A DNA stretch of 64,000 bases from Phycisphaerales bacterium UBA854 (GCA_002295885.1 DBGM01000051.1:60179-124178); one strand, 5' to 3'; shown: positions 48,589 through 57,705, counted from the first letter of the stretch. Notes: a model not told the origin generated them from the sequence alone. Numbers and translations are program-made.

Positions 48589-49926
48589 ATGGTTCGTCGC
48601 ATCAATTCATCCCTCGCCTGCTTCACCGTGATCGTTGGAACGGCATTTGCCGGTTCGTCGAATGCGGAACCCACCTGGTATGTGGTGACCGGTGAGGATG
48701 TGCAGATCCGTTGTGGAGCCGACTCCAGCTACTACTCATTCGCCGTCGCCCAGGAGGGTGATCTCCTGTCCGTCAATGGTGAGAAGTACAACTACGCCAG
48801 GGTCCAGGCCGTCGGACCGGTCTTCGAGCGAGCCTACGGATATGTGAAGTATCCGACCAAAGAAGATGGTCGGTTCAAGATCGATCCGGACGGTTCATCG
48901 GCGACGACCATGGGTGCCACTCCGATTCTCGCCCCCAACCTAAACACGAACGATCTCGCCCATTCGTGGAGACAACTCTGCATTCTGCCGGGTGGAGAGA
49001 CCCTCAGGGTCCTCGAGACATGGACGATTGAGCAGGATGGGCTTCACGCGGTCCCCCACACCGTGCATCGGGTTGCACTTCCGAACGTTGCCGAAGGTTG
49101 GGTGAACATGGCGGACCTCCGACCCGCCACGTCCACCGAGACCGGAACCACGGAGGTCGAAGTCGAGAAGGTCGATATCGTGACGTCGGATTCGACCGGG
49201 TCGGATGTGGTGATGGGGGAAAACAGTGAGATCTCCGAAACGGTAGTGACCGAATTGACCACCGAAACCGAGGAACAACCCGTCTTCGTGTTGAACGAGG
49301 TGCAACCCTCCCTGTTGATGCAGTGGATGGAAGTCGAGGAACAGGAGACCGTAGCCGAAGAGGTCGAGATCGTCGTCGAGGAACAGACCTTCCTGATGAT
49401 GATTGAGGAGGCCTACGAGGGTGTCGTGCTTTCGGATCTCGATGACGAGGAGCTGGTCTGTCTTCGGGACGACTTCATCCTCGCCAGCGAAGAGGAGGAG
49501 GATCCCGTCCGGGCCAGATACGCGATGATGCGTGCCAACCAGATCGACGTCTATGCCACCCTCAGGGACCAGAATTCGGTCATCGACAGTCTTCAGACCC
49601 GGGTCGAACGGTCGAAATCGGATGCTGTGGACCGGGACATCGCCATTTCGAACACCGGTGACTACGAGATCGTGGGTCGTCTCGGGACCTCGGGGGTGTT
49701 CAACGGAGATGAGAGACCTCTTCTCTACCGGGTCCAGGATCCCAGGACTAACCGCACTCTGGCCTATGTCCGCCCCGGTTCCTACACCGCGATCGAGGAC
49801 ATGATCGGCCAGCACATCGGAGTGATGGGAATCGTCGAATACGACCCCACGCTGCAGGTCAACATCATCAATATGAGTCGGGTCGACCTGATGGCTTCGA
49901 ATACGGCCTACGTTCCTGTAGACTGA
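48589..49926 (+). CDS. Exported SH3-like protein with a long acidic middle
   Basis: The 445-residue protein has a signal peptide (to about residue 24), an N-terminal bacterial SH3-like domain (WYVVTGEDVQIRCGADSSYY), then a Glu/Val/Thr-rich middle (residues 190-310) with runs such as VEEQETVAEEVEIVVEEQ, then a helix-rich segment and a beta-rich end (YEIVGRLGTSGVFNGDERPL). SH3-like domains often bind peptidoglycan or peptides. The exact role is unknown. AAGGAGGT, a perfect SD, lies 6 bases before the ATG. Confidence 0.82.
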   Translation: MVRRINSSLACFTVIVGTAFAGSSNAEPTWYVVTGEDVQIRCGADSSYYSFAVAQEGDLLSVNGEKYNYARVQAVGPVFERAYGYVKYPTKEDGRFKIDPDGSSATTMGATPILAPNLNTNDLAHSWRQLCILPGGETLRVLETWTIEQDGLHAVPHTVHRVALPNVAEGWVNMADLRPATSTETGTTEVEVEKVDIVTSDSTGSDVVMGENSEISETVVTELTTETEEQPVFVLNEVQPSLLMQWMEVEEQETVAEEVEIVVEEQTFLMMIEEAYEGVVLSDLDDEELVCLRDDFILASEEEEDPVRARYAMMRANQIDVYATLRDQNSVIDSLQTRVERSKSDAVDRDIAISNTGDYEIVGRLGTSGVFNGDERPLLYRVQDPRTNRTLAYVRPGSYTAIEDMIGQHIGVMGIVEYDPTLQVNIINMSRVDLMASNTAYVPVD

Positions 49927-49939
49927 TCGGATACCGCAC

Positions 49940-50012
49940 GGGGCATTAGCTCAATTGGGAGAGCGCCGCCTTTGCAAGGCGGAGGTTATCGGTTCGAGCC
50001 CGATATGCTCCA
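49940..50012 (+). tRNA. tRNA-Ala (UGC anticodon)
   Basis: A 73-base cloverleaf with acceptor GGGGCAT/ATGCTCC, anticodon stem CCGCC/GGCGG around TTTGCAA (UGC) and D-arm GCTCAATTGGGAGAGC. The discriminator is A and CCA is not encoded. It starts 14 bases after the upstream stop. Confidence 0.96.
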
Positions 50013-50026
50013 TTGTCGATGGGATG

Positions 50027-50176
50027 TCAATCTGGAAAGGTCGGTGCTTCCTGCTGGTTCCACCGACTCGAGGCCTGGTACGGGCCACCCCACATCGACA
50101 CCATGAACAGACCGATCATGAAGATGCTGATGATGATCGCAAGTATCGTCCATGCTCTCTTCGCAGACTTGTCCAT
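50027..50176 (-). CDS. Small membrane protein (49 residues)
   Basis: An ATG at 50176 opens a 49-codon frame, MDKSAKRAWTILAIIISIF, then MIGLFMVSMWGGPYQ. It has a basic N-terminus, one clear membrane helix (residues 9-28) and a polar tail ending PTFPD, a typical single-span small protein. It lies 24 bases behind the rsmJ stop on the same strand and could be co-transcribed. The SD is weak. No family is recognised. Confidence 0.6.
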   Translation of the reverse strand: MDKSAKRAWTILAIIISIFMIGLFMVSMWGGPYQASSRWNQQEAPTFPD

Positions 50177-50200
50177 GATCGTGAATCCATCCCAGGTTTA

Positions 50201-50998
50201 TCAGACCGGTTTGACCAGGTAGACATCATACCGGGCGATTTTTCCTGCCACCTGATGGTCGGGATCGGACACCAGTGGTGGGTCTCCCGAAGCCCTTTTC
50301 ACCACGACACGTTTCGTTGCGCAAGCCCTCGCGGCCTCGAAAAGTTCGAGGGTGTCGCGAGGCGGTCCTGCAAGGAGGCGGAGGAGCTGGGCCCGCTTCC
50401 TCGGGAGTGCGGAACTCCGTTTCACCTTCTCGAACATGGGATCGAGATAGACGATGTCGACGGGATCGATCCGGGAGAGAATTTCGACCGAGTCGGCATG
50501 GATCGATTCCAGGCGATCCCCCATGGCGTCCGAGAGACGGGAATCCGCACGGGCGTGCCCGATGGACGATTCGAGAAGATGATGGATCACGGGATCGCAC
50601 TCGACCGCGGTGACCCGGTGACCCATGCAGGCGAGCATGAACGCGTCGTGGCCGAATCCAGCGGTGGCGTCGATCACGGAATGGAAGATCCCCGACCGAC
50701 GACTGGAACGGTCGCCCACCGCCCGTCCCAAAGGCTGGTTTCTGGACATGTTTCCCGTTCCGGTCCTCGTGTCGATCCCTGAGAAGTCGACCCGGCTGCC
50801 GCGACGATGGGACGTCTCGTCCCTGATCTCGATGTGGTCGTCCCGGAGTACCAGACGGATCTCTCCCGGGAGGACCCGTTCATCGGTCGGTCTTCCGATC
50901 CGCAGTCGCTCGCGGAGGGAGTCCAGTTCGTCCCGTCGGGACGGGGACGCCGAATCGATTGTGATCAGCGTGTCCATGGAGGATGGCGACTCGCGCAT
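50201..50998 (-). CDS. rsmJ: 16S rRNA m2G1516 methyltransferase RsmJ-like
   Basis: The 265-residue protein has a class I SAM-binding fold with DATAGFGHDAFMLACMGHRV, the acidic VECDPVI, and the RsmJ signature VYLDPMFEKVKRSSALPRK followed by CATKRVVVKRASGDPPL. It would methylate G1516 of 16S rRNA in the 30S subunit. RsmJ is best known from gammaproteobacteria. The N-terminus is loose: ATG at 50998 and 50977 are both in frame and neither has an SD. Confidence 0.85.
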   Translation of the reverse strand: MRESPSSMDTLITIDSASPSRRDELDSLRERLRIGRPTDERVLPGEIRLVLRDDHIEIRDETSHRRGSRVDFSGIDTRTGTGNMSRNQPLGRAVGDRSSRRSGIFHSVIDATAGFGHDAFMLACMGHRVTAVECDPVIHHLLESSIGHARADSRLSDAMGDRLESIHADSVEILSRIDPVDIVYLDPMFEKVKRSSALPRKRAQLLRLLAGPPRDTLELFEAARACATKRVVVKRASGDPPLVSDPDHQVAGKIARYDVYLVKPV

Positions 50999-51031
50999 CT
51001 TGGGGAGGATGGTGGGTTGTATACTCGCGCC

Positions 51032-51436
51032 GTGAAATGGAACCGCACCATCGGATCATTCCTTCTGGCCTCCATCCTACTGGGACTGGCGGGGTGTCGT
51101 TCCCACGACGAGACACCCCGGCGGATCTCGAGGATCAACCACATCGTACTCATCAAGCTGCAGGATCCAGATTTGACCGAGATGCTCGTGTCCGACTGCA
51201 GGAACCGTCTGGAACGCATTCCGAGCGTCGCCGGTGCCTACACCGGGCGACATGGTGATTTCGGACGATCCGGTGTGGATGGCGACTACGACGTCGGATT
51301 CTTCGTGACCTTTGAGACGGCTGAGGACTACCGGTCCTATCTCGAACATCCCGACCACGTCGGACTCGTCGGTGAGTGGAAGCCGAAATTCGAGTGGATC
51401 AGGATCCACGATGTGGTGGATGAAACGGCCCGTTGA
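51032..51436 (+). CDS. Dabb-type stress-responsive lipoprotein
   Basis: The 134-residue protein has a lipoprotein signal (LLASILLGLAGC) and a ferredoxin-like alpha/beta barrel of the Dabb family (RINHIVLIKLQDPDLTEM, GFFVTFETAEDYRSYLEHPDH). Members range from stress proteins to small enzymes, so function is open. The GTG at 51032 lacks an SD but TATACT sits 6 bases before it, as in a leaderless message; a TTG at 51017 with GGAGG is an alternative start. Confidence 0.78.
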   Translation: MKWNRTIGSFLLASILLGLAGCRSHDETPRRISRINHIVLIKLQDPDLTEMLVSDCRNRLERIPSVAGAYTGRHGDFGRSGVDGDYDVGFFVTFETAEDYRSYLEHPDHVGLVGEWKPKFEWIRIHDVVDETAR

Positions 51437-51463
51437 TCCGACAGGGGCTACAATGGGTGACTC

Positions 51464-52306
51464 ATGTCCAGAAGACCAACGAAGAAGAAGAAGCAACCGA
51501 AGAAGAGGGGTTGGAAGACCGCCAAGACGGCGGACATCCTCGAGCTCTACGAACTGTCGGTCCAGGAACCCGGAAGTGAGGTCGACATCATCGACCAGGT
51601 CTGGCAGGAACAGCGGGGTCGAACCGCGAAGATCCTGCGTGAGGACTTCTGCGGCACTGCGGCGATCTCCATCGAATGGGTCAAGCGTCGCGAAGACAAC
51701 AACGCCTTCGGAATCGATCTCGATTCCCCCACCCTGGAATGGACCAGGAAGAGGCTTCCGGACCGCCTCGACGACCACCAGCGGTCACGACTCGATCTGA
51801 TCGAGGGTGACGTGCTCTCGTCGCCGACCCAGTGCAGCGACACCATTCTGGCCACGAATTTCAGCTACTTCATCTTCAAGACCAGGGATGAGGTGCGGAA
51901 CTACTTCAAGATCGTTCGCGAAGGACTTGTGGACGACGGACTCTTCATCCTCGATGCCTACGGAGGAAGTGATTCCTATCTCGAGATGACCGAGGACCGT
52001 GACCTGGATGGATTCACCTACACCTGGGATCAGAACTTCTTCGATCCGATCACTGGTGATGTCGTGAACCACATCCACTTCAAGTTCCCGGATGGAACGA
52101 AGATCAAGAAGGCCTTCACCTACGAATGGCGGTTGTGGACCCTGCCCGAGATCCAGGAACTCCTGCTGGAGGCCGGGTTCAGCGACACCGTGATCTACTG
52201 GGAGGGAACCGACGACGAAACCGGTGAGGGAGACGGGGAATGGGCGGTTTCAAAGCGTGGGGAGGCCTGTGAAGGATGGGTCGCCTACATCGTGGGGATC
52301 AAGTGA
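51464..52306 (+). CDS. Class I SAM-dependent methyltransferase
   Basis: The 280-residue protein begins with a Lys-rich N-terminus (MSRRPTKKKKQPKKRGW), then a SAM-binding domain with the glycine motif replaced by EDFCGTAAISIEW, the acidic FGIDLDS and the later NFSYFIF and GLFILDAYGG segments. The substrate is unknown; the basic N-terminus suggests RNA or nucleic acid binding. The polyprenyl synthase gene begins 7 bases after its stop. Confidence 0.82.
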   Translation: MSRRPTKKKKQPKKRGWKTAKTADILELYELSVQEPGSEVDIIDQVWQEQRGRTAKILREDFCGTAAISIEWVKRREDNNAFGIDLDSPTLEWTRKRLPDRLDDHQRSRLDLIEGDVLSSPTQCSDTILATNFSYFIFKTRDEVRNYFKIVREGLVDDGLFILDAYGGSDSYLEMTEDRDLDGFTYTWDQNFFDPITGDVVNHIHFKFPDGTKIKKAFTYEWRLWTLPEIQELLLEAGFSDTVIYWEGTDDETGEGDGEWAVSKRGEACEGWVAYIVGIK

Positions 52307-52313
52307 TGGGTTC

Positions 52314-53312
52314 ATGGAGCGCACTGTGGGTTTGATCAAGGGGATCGAGATCGACGACACGCTCGCCGGACTGATCCAGAATGAACTGGTGATCATCGGC
52401 GAGATCCTCGAGGATCAGCTTCGTGGTGAACATGAGATCGTCAACGATCTCTGCCGGCACATCGAATCCTACCGGGGGAAGATGCTCCGACCATCACTGG
52501 TCGTCCTTTCGGCACTCGCCTCGGGTTCAGAGTCGATCACCCGGCAGCATCGGGTGATCGCCGCCGTGGTGGAGATGATCCACATGGCGACCCTGATCCA
52601 CGATGATGTGCTCGATGAAGCCGATACAAGGAGAGGTGGACGCACGATCAGCGCCCTGCGTGGAAACGAGATGGCGGTCATGCTGGGTGATTACCTGATC
52701 TCGAACGCCTTCCACCTCTGTTCGTCGATCGGTCAGCCGTGGGTCAACGAATACCTCGGTTCCATCACCAATACATTGTGTGAAGGTGAACTCATCCAAC
52801 TGGGAAACCGTCAGAATCTCGAGATCGACGAGCAGACGTACTTCACCATCGTCGAGAAGAAGACTGCATCGCTGATCGGTGCGTCATGCCGGCTTGGTGC
52901 TCTGTTGACCCGTCCCGACGAGGACGACGCGGGGAACCTCGAACGATTCGGTATCTCATGTGGAATCGCCTTCCAGATCACCGATGATCTGCTGGACATC
53001 GTCGGTGAACAGGATGTGGTCGGCAAGTCGGTCGGACGTGATCTTGAGAAGGGGAAACTGACGCTTCCGACCATCTATGCGATGAACGAGATGGACGACG
53101 ACGACCGTCTTCGACTGATCGAACTGATCGAAAACAGGGATCTCGCCGGTCTCCGGTCCACCGTCCGCGACGCGGGTCTTATCGATCGTGCGATGGAGAA
53201 GGCATCGAGTCTCGTTGATTCAGCGAAGGGTCGTCTCGATTCCCTCGAAGACACCCCGGCCAGGACGCTGTTGGCTTCGCTGGCGGATGGAATCGTCGAC
53301 CGTCGCTATTGA
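52314..53312 (+). CDS. Polyprenyl diphosphate synthase
   Basis: The 332-residue prenyl transferase has both Asp-rich motifs: first LIHDDVLDEADTRRG and second FQITDDLLDIVG, with GDYLISNAF and LGALLT between. It extends allylic diphosphates with IPP, probably making the chain of the quinone or a related isoprenoid. Chain length cannot be read from the sequence with certainty. The start at 52314 keeps the first conserved helix and avoids overlap with the methyltransferase. Confidence 0.92.
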   Translation: MERTVGLIKGIEIDDTLAGLIQNELVIIGEILEDQLRGEHEIVNDLCRHIESYRGKMLRPSLVVLSALASGSESITRQHRVIAAVVEMIHMATLIHDDVLDEADTRRGGRTISALRGNEMAVMLGDYLISNAFHLCSSIGQPWVNEYLGSITNTLCEGELIQLGNRQNLEIDEQTYFTIVEKKTASLIGASCRLGALLTRPDEDDAGNLERFGISCGIAFQITDDLLDIVGEQDVVGKSVGRDLEKGKLTLPTIYAMNEMDDDDRLRLIELIENRDLAGLRSTVRDAGLIDRAMEKASSLVDSAKGRLDSLEDTPARTLLASLADGIVDRRY

Positions 53313-53321
53313 TCGTCGCGA

Positions 53322-53657
53322 TCAGGCTGAATCGCGACGTGTGACCTTGTTGCACATCACGATGAGATGTTCCACCCGCTCGATCGCCGACGCGAGTTCG
53401 GCATCAGACTGGGTCTGGATGTGGTCGAGCACGGGGATCGATTCAGGGACGATCCTGGATGCCGTCCTCGTCTCCGAGGCCTGAAGGATCATCCTCCCGA
53501 GGAGCGAGCAGTCGACCGAATCCCAGGTGGTCATCCACCTCGACAACCGCCGACCGTGTCGATGGGAAAGCGCGTCGATGGATCCGATGATGGCATCACA
53601 TCGACGTCTGGTCATTCCGCGTGGAGTGTTTTCACCGTGATTTCGTGCGTTGTCCAT
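53322..53657 (-). CDS. Small hypothetical protein (111 residues)
   Basis: A 111-residue frame with ATG at 53657 begins MDNARNHGENTPRG and ends with MCNKVTRRDSA. No domain is recognised. It is basic, with a few hydrophobic helices (LLGRMILQAS, ELASAIERVEHLIVM). It is on the opposite strand to its neighbours and lacks a clear SD, so it may be spurious. Confidence 0.45.
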   Translation of the reverse strand: MDNARNHGENTPRGMTRRRCDAIIGSIDALSHRHGRRLSRWMTTWDSVDCSLLGRMILQASETRTASRIVPESIPVLDHIQTQSDAELASAIERVEHLIVMCNKVTRRDSA

Positions 53658-53740
53658 GGTCGCTTGATCGGTTGCGTAGGAACACCACTTCGGTGGAAAT
53701 GTATATTCGGTCTGGAATGGCTGTCTGAAGCTCGTGGGGG

Positions 53741-53770
53741 TTGATTCCCTGACCCGGTGTTCGATAGCAT
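53741..53770 (+). promoter_or_regulatory. Promoter-like pair upstream of the metallo-hydrolase gene
   Basis: TTGATT (53741-53746) and TAGCAT (53765-53770) are separated by 18 bases, 58 bases upstream of the start. Both are imperfect. Confidence 0.3.
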
Positions 53771-53827
53771 GAGTGATCAACAATCGGACCCCGGCCGCGT
53801 GAAAGCGCTGCTTCAGGAGGATTCACA

Positions 53828-54763
53828 ATGCTGCCAAAAAGGCCCCCCCGGGATCAACGGGTGGGATTCATCTACGCTCCGCCCTACCGGATCCAGGGGA
53901 TCAGCATCGGTGGGGAGCAGACCGTGGTTCAGGTTCCGGAACTGGGACTGAACTTCGATATCGGACTCGCACCCAGAATGGCGATCACCGCTCCGTTCGT
54001 GGCCCTCAGCCATGGACACATGGACCATGTGGCGGCCCTGCCCTACTACTTCAGCCAGCGGATGTTCCTGAAGATGGTTCCCGGCACCTGTGTCTGCCAT
54101 CCGGAGCTTGCGGGACCCCTCAAGAACATGATGCAGGGGTGGATCCAAGTGGAGAACCAGCAGACACCACACACCATCACCCCACTGGCGCCGGGAGAGG
54201 AGATCGAAATCAAGCCCTCGTTGATGTTGAAGGCGATCGAGGCCAAACACACCGTTCCCTCCCTCTCCTTCGCCGTGGTCGAGCACCGGAGCAAGTTGAA
54301 GGAGGAATTCGCAGGACTTCCCCAGACGGAGCTGAGGCGGATCCGATCGGAGGGAAATGAGATCACCCATACCCTCAAGGTTCCGCTGGTGGCATACACC
54401 GGGGATACGGAGATGAACGAGAATCTGGTTTCGACCCCCTTCAACGAGGCCGGAGTGATCGTGACGGAATGCACGTTTTTCGAAGACGACCATTTCGACC
54501 GGGCCCGGATCGGGAAACACCTTCATGTGGAGCACCTGAAGGAATTATTGCAGTCCTGGAAGGCGGAAACGGTGGTCGTCATCCACACCTCGAGGCGGAC
54601 CCACCTCGAATCCGCAAGGAAAAAAATGATCGAAACACTGGGGGAGGATTCCGAACGGATCCACTTCCTCATGGACCACCACCGGAACCGGATCCGGTAC
54701 GAGCAGCAGGAATCCTCCCTTGAGAGTGAAAAAGAGGGTTCAGAAGCCGCTGGAAAAGGTTGA
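53828..54763 (+). CDS. Metallo-beta-lactamase-fold hydrolase (RNase Z-like)
   Basis: The 311-residue protein has the zinc motif SHGHMDHVAALPYY near residue 58, later KHTVPSLSFAVVEHRSK, the GDTEM acidic site and EHLKE with a further His. It resembles the RNase Z / tRNase-like branch more than a beta-lactamase, but the substrate is not certain. AGGAGG lies 6 bases before the ATG. The next gene is dnaA, 158 bases on. Confidence 0.85.
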   Translation: MLPKRPPRDQRVGFIYAPPYRIQGISIGGEQTVVQVPELGLNFDIGLAPRMAITAPFVALSHGHMDHVAALPYYFSQRMFLKMVPGTCVCHPELAGPLKNMMQGWIQVENQQTPHTITPLAPGEEIEIKPSLMLKAIEAKHTVPSLSFAVVEHRSKLKEEFAGLPQTELRRIRSEGNEITHTLKVPLVAYTGDTEMNENLVSTPFNEAGVIVTECTFFEDDHFDRARIGKHLHVEHLKELLQSWKAETVVVIHTSRRTHLESARKKMIETLGEDSERIHFLMDHHRNRIRYEQQESSLESEKEGSEAAGKG

Positions 54764-54890
54764 CGACCCGATCTCGATTTCGTTAGTTTGAACGGAGAGA
54801 GAGGGATTGTCCGGGGAAACAAGAGGGGAACAGCGGCCCAGGGAGGGGCTGGTCTGTCGGACAACAAGCAGGGATTGCGTGGTTCCAAGT

Positions 54891-54908
54891 CCAACCCGGA
54901 CGGGTTGG
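54891..54908 (+). promoter_or_regulatory. Hairpin just before the dnaA start
   Basis: CCAACCC and GGGTTGG form a 7-bp stem with a GGAC loop, ending 13 bases before the ATG. It may affect ribosome access. Confidence 0.35.
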
Positions 54909-54921
54909 GGAATCCGTTGGA

Positions 54922-56307
54922 ATGATGCATTTCGAACAAAAGACAATGGATTCCCTGCTTCACCACCTGCGTGAACACCACACCAGCATCTGCCGACATT
55001 GGTTCGAGGAAATCAAGCCGATCGACATCAATGATGGTGTCCTGCGCCTCGTCATAGATGAACAGGTCCGTCTCAAGTACCTGCAGCGATGCTGCATGGA
55101 ACAGTTCACCGATTCCATCCAAGCCGTCACCGGAAAGCTCGTTTCGGTCCGCTTCATCGACGAAGAGGAGGCGAGGAACAGTAAGTCGGATGTGCGGGGT
55201 CGCGAAGACCAGGAGTGGGCCCACACCGGGTTCAACCAATCCGGTTTCGACGAGGACATGCTCCTCAGTCCCGACTACACCTTTGATTCGTTCGTGGTGG
55301 GTCCCGACAACCGACTCGCGCATGCGGCTGCGATGGCGGTGGCCAAGAAGCCTGCAAAAGCCTACAACCCGTTCTTCATCTACGGTGGGGTCGGACTTGG
55401 AAAGACGCACCTCCTGCAGGCGATCTGTCAGGAAGCGATGCGAAACCATCCGTCGATGAAGATCTACTACACCTCCTGCAACGGTTTCATGAACCAGTTC
55501 CTGGATGCCGTCCAGGCGGGCCAGATGAGCTCGTTCCGGCACCGGTTCAGGACCTACGACCTGCTGGTGATCGACGACATCCATGATCTCTCCAAACGTG
55601 GGCCGTCCCAGGAGGAGTTCTTCCACACCTTCAACATCCTCTATCAGGGTGGTCGACAGATCGTTCTGAGTTCCGATGCTCCTCCGAACGAGATACCGGA
55701 GCTCGAGGAGCGGTTGATCAGTCGATTCAACTGCGGTCTGGTCGCGAACATCGAGCGACCCTGTTATGAGACACGGGTGGCAATCATCAAGAGCAAGGCC
55801 CAATTGAAGGGGGTCGAACTTCCGGATGATGTCACCAGCTACATCGCCGCGAAGATCGATTCGAACATCAGGGAGATCGAAGGAACGATTACCAAGATCC
55901 AGGGTCTTTCGGTCATCAACAAATCGAAGATCGATCTCTCCCTGGCCAAGAAGGCCATCGGAGACCGGATGACGGAATCCAAGTCCACCCAGCTGACGAT
56001 CCAGGGAATCATCGAGACGATCTCCGAATACTACGATCTGAAGCTCGCAGACCTTCTTTCCAAGCGACGACACAAGTCGATCTCACTTCCGAGGCAGATC
56101 GGGATGTACCTGGCCAGAAAGCACACCAGATTCAGCCTCGAGGAGATCGGGGGGTATTTCGGTGGTCGAGATCACACGACGGTGATGCACGCGGTCAGGA
56201 CCATTGATTCGAAGCGGGGTGAGGATTCGATCCTGGACAAGGATCTGATCCATCTCGAACGGGAATTGACCGGAAGCGTCACCGAGTCTGTGGCCTCCTA
56301 TTCCTGA
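54922..56307 (+). CDS. dnaA: Chromosomal replication initiator DnaA
   Basis: The 461-residue protein has the DnaA layout: domain I (residues 1-85) including HLREHHTSICRHWFEEIKP, a short linker, the AAA+ domain (from about 115) with Walker A GGVGLGKTHLLQAI, Walker B LLVIDDIHDL, and domain IV with the DNA-binding signature RHKSISLPRQIGMYLARKHT and GGRDHTTVMHAV. It opens the replication origin by binding DnaA boxes. It is not next to dnaN, recF or gyrB; a MoxR operon follows. Confidence 0.97.
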   Translation: MMHFEQKTMDSLLHHLREHHTSICRHWFEEIKPIDINDGVLRLVIDEQVRLKYLQRCCMEQFTDSIQAVTGKLVSVRFIDEEEARNSKSDVRGREDQEWAHTGFNQSGFDEDMLLSPDYTFDSFVVGPDNRLAHAAAMAVAKKPAKAYNPFFIYGGVGLGKTHLLQAICQEAMRNHPSMKIYYTSCNGFMNQFLDAVQAGQMSSFRHRFRTYDLLVIDDIHDLSKRGPSQEEFFHTFNILYQGGRQIVLSSDAPPNEIPELEERLISRFNCGLVANIERPCYETRVAIIKSKAQLKGVELPDDVTSYIAAKIDSNIREIEGTITKIQGLSVINKSKIDLSLAKKAIGDRMTESKSTQLTIQGIIETISEYYDLKLADLLSKRRHKSISLPRQIGMYLARKHTRFSLEEIGGYFGGRDHTTVMHAVRTIDSKRGEDSILDKDLIHLERELTGSVTESVASYS

Positions 56308-56655
56308 TCCCACCCCGTGTGGTCAAATGGTGGAATACCTGTCGTTGGAGTCCTCCCGGGGCCGGAGCAACCGGTTGGGGACGATCACGACCATTGATCC
56401 GGATTGTTCGGGGTGCTGTAATGATCAGTGGTTGGAAGGGATTGTGACAGGATGTCCACACGACACCCATTCACCCAAACCACTGGAAACAGTGTGGTAC
56501 CGCTCTTCGGGTGATCCAATCCACAATTCGACAGGACTAAGAATTAAGACGACGAATTTAATTCTGATGCATCGTTCACGAAGCGGAACCCTGGGAGAAG
56601 TGACAGGCGGTGGGGTGAGAAGTACACGGATATACTTCGGAGCCAGCGAGAAAGG
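56308..56655. other. 348-bp gap after dnaA; possible origin region
   Basis: No gene is seen. Five CCACA/TGTGG-type sites resembling weak DnaA boxes lie at 56318, 56443, 56452, 56493 and 56518. An AT-rich stretch (56536-56570) holds GAATTAA...TTAATTC inverted arms. A TATACT box is at 56631. Confidence 0.5.
56631..56636 (+). promoter_or_regulatory. -10-like TATACT upstream of the MoxR gene
   Basis: TATACT lies 19 bases before the start at 56656. No good -35 is visible at 16-18 bases; GTGACA at 56600 is 25 bases away. Confidence 0.3.
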
Positions 56656-57705
56656 ATGGATCCCCCCATGGACCAGAACGAGCACCACAGCGAGATCTCC
56701 CAGTCGGCGGAGCGGATCAGATCCCAGATACACCGGGTGGTGGTCGGTCAGGACGAGGTCATCGATCAGCTTCTCCTGTGTCTCTTCTGCGGGGGGCACG
56801 CCCTCCTGGTCGGCGTCCCGGGACTGGCGAAGACCCTCCTGATATCCACCATCGCCAGGACCATGAACCTGGAATTCTCCAGAATCCAGTTCACCCCAGA
56901 TCTCATGCCCTCGGACATGACCGGTACCGAGGTGATGGAGGAGGACCGGTCCACCGGAGCCAGATCCCTCCGATTCGTCAGAGGTCCGATCTTCTCGAAT
57001 CTGGTTCTTGCGGACGAGATCAACCGCACCCCCCCGAAGACGCAGGCGGCACTTCTCGAAGCCATGCAGGAGCGTCAGGTGACCGCCGGAGGGACACGGC
57101 ACGAGCTGCCGGACCCCTTCTTCGTGCTCGCAACGCAGAATCCGATTGAACAGGAGGGAACCTATCCCCTCCCCGAGGCGCAGTTGGACAGATTCATGTT
57201 CAACATCCGGATCTCCTACCCCGATGCGATGGAGGAGTGCGAGGTCGTGAAGCGGACGACATCCTCAGAAATACACGATGTCGAACAGGTCATCGACGGA
57301 TCCAGGATGTCCGAATACCAGTCGATCGTGAGGAACACCCCCATTGCCGATCACGTCATCGACTATGCCGTCCGCATCGCCAGAGCGACCCGGACCGACG
57401 GTTCCACGAACGAAGCACCCTCCATCATCCACGACTACGTTAGTTGGGGTGCCGGGCCCAGGGCGAGCCAGTACCTGGTACTCGCCGCGAAGGCCAGGGC
57501 CACCATCTCCGGATCTCCACAGGTGAATCCGAGCCACGTCCAGGAGGTCCTTCTTCCTGTGCTGCGTCACAGGATCCTCCTGAACTTCAATGCCGAGTCG
57601 GACGGTGTCACCACCGACACGATCATCCGAGAGCTGATCGACCATGTCTCCGTCTCGAGGACGGATCCCGGTACCGGAAGGCAGATGGATCGGGTCATGA
57701 ACTGA
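56656..57705 (+). CDS. MoxR-family AAA+ ATPase
   Basis: The 349-residue protein has Walker A GVPGLAKTLL, Walker B LVLADEINRTPPKTQAALLEAM (in parts) and sensor ATQNPIEQEGTYPLPEAQLD. MoxR proteins are ATPases that help mature or regulate protein complexes, usually with VWA-domain partners. It begins a five-gene set with DUF58, BatA-like, VWA and DUF4175-like genes, the common MoxR-Bat arrangement. An AAAGG SD lies next to the ATG. Confidence 0.94.
   Translation: MDPPMDQNEHHSEISQSAERIRSQIHRVVVGQDEVIDQLLLCLFCGGHALLVGVPGLAKTLLISTIARTMNLEFSRIQFTPDLMPSDMTGTEVMEEDRSTGARSLRFVRGPIFSNLVLADEINRTPPKTQAALLEAMQERQVTAGGTRHELPDPFFVLATQNPIEQEGTYPLPEAQLDRFMFNIRISYPDAMEECEVVKRTTSSEIHDVEQVIDGSRMSEYQSIVRNTPIADHVIDYAVRIARATRTDGSTNEAPSIIHDYVSWGAGPRASQYLVLAAKARATISGSPQVNPSHVQEVLLPVLRHRILLNFNAESDGVTTDTIIRELIDHVSVSRTDPGTGRQMDRVMN

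Noticed and set aside
56308..56655. GATC density as an origin signal
   Set aside because: GATC is common throughout this GC-rich sequence, so it adds no evidence.
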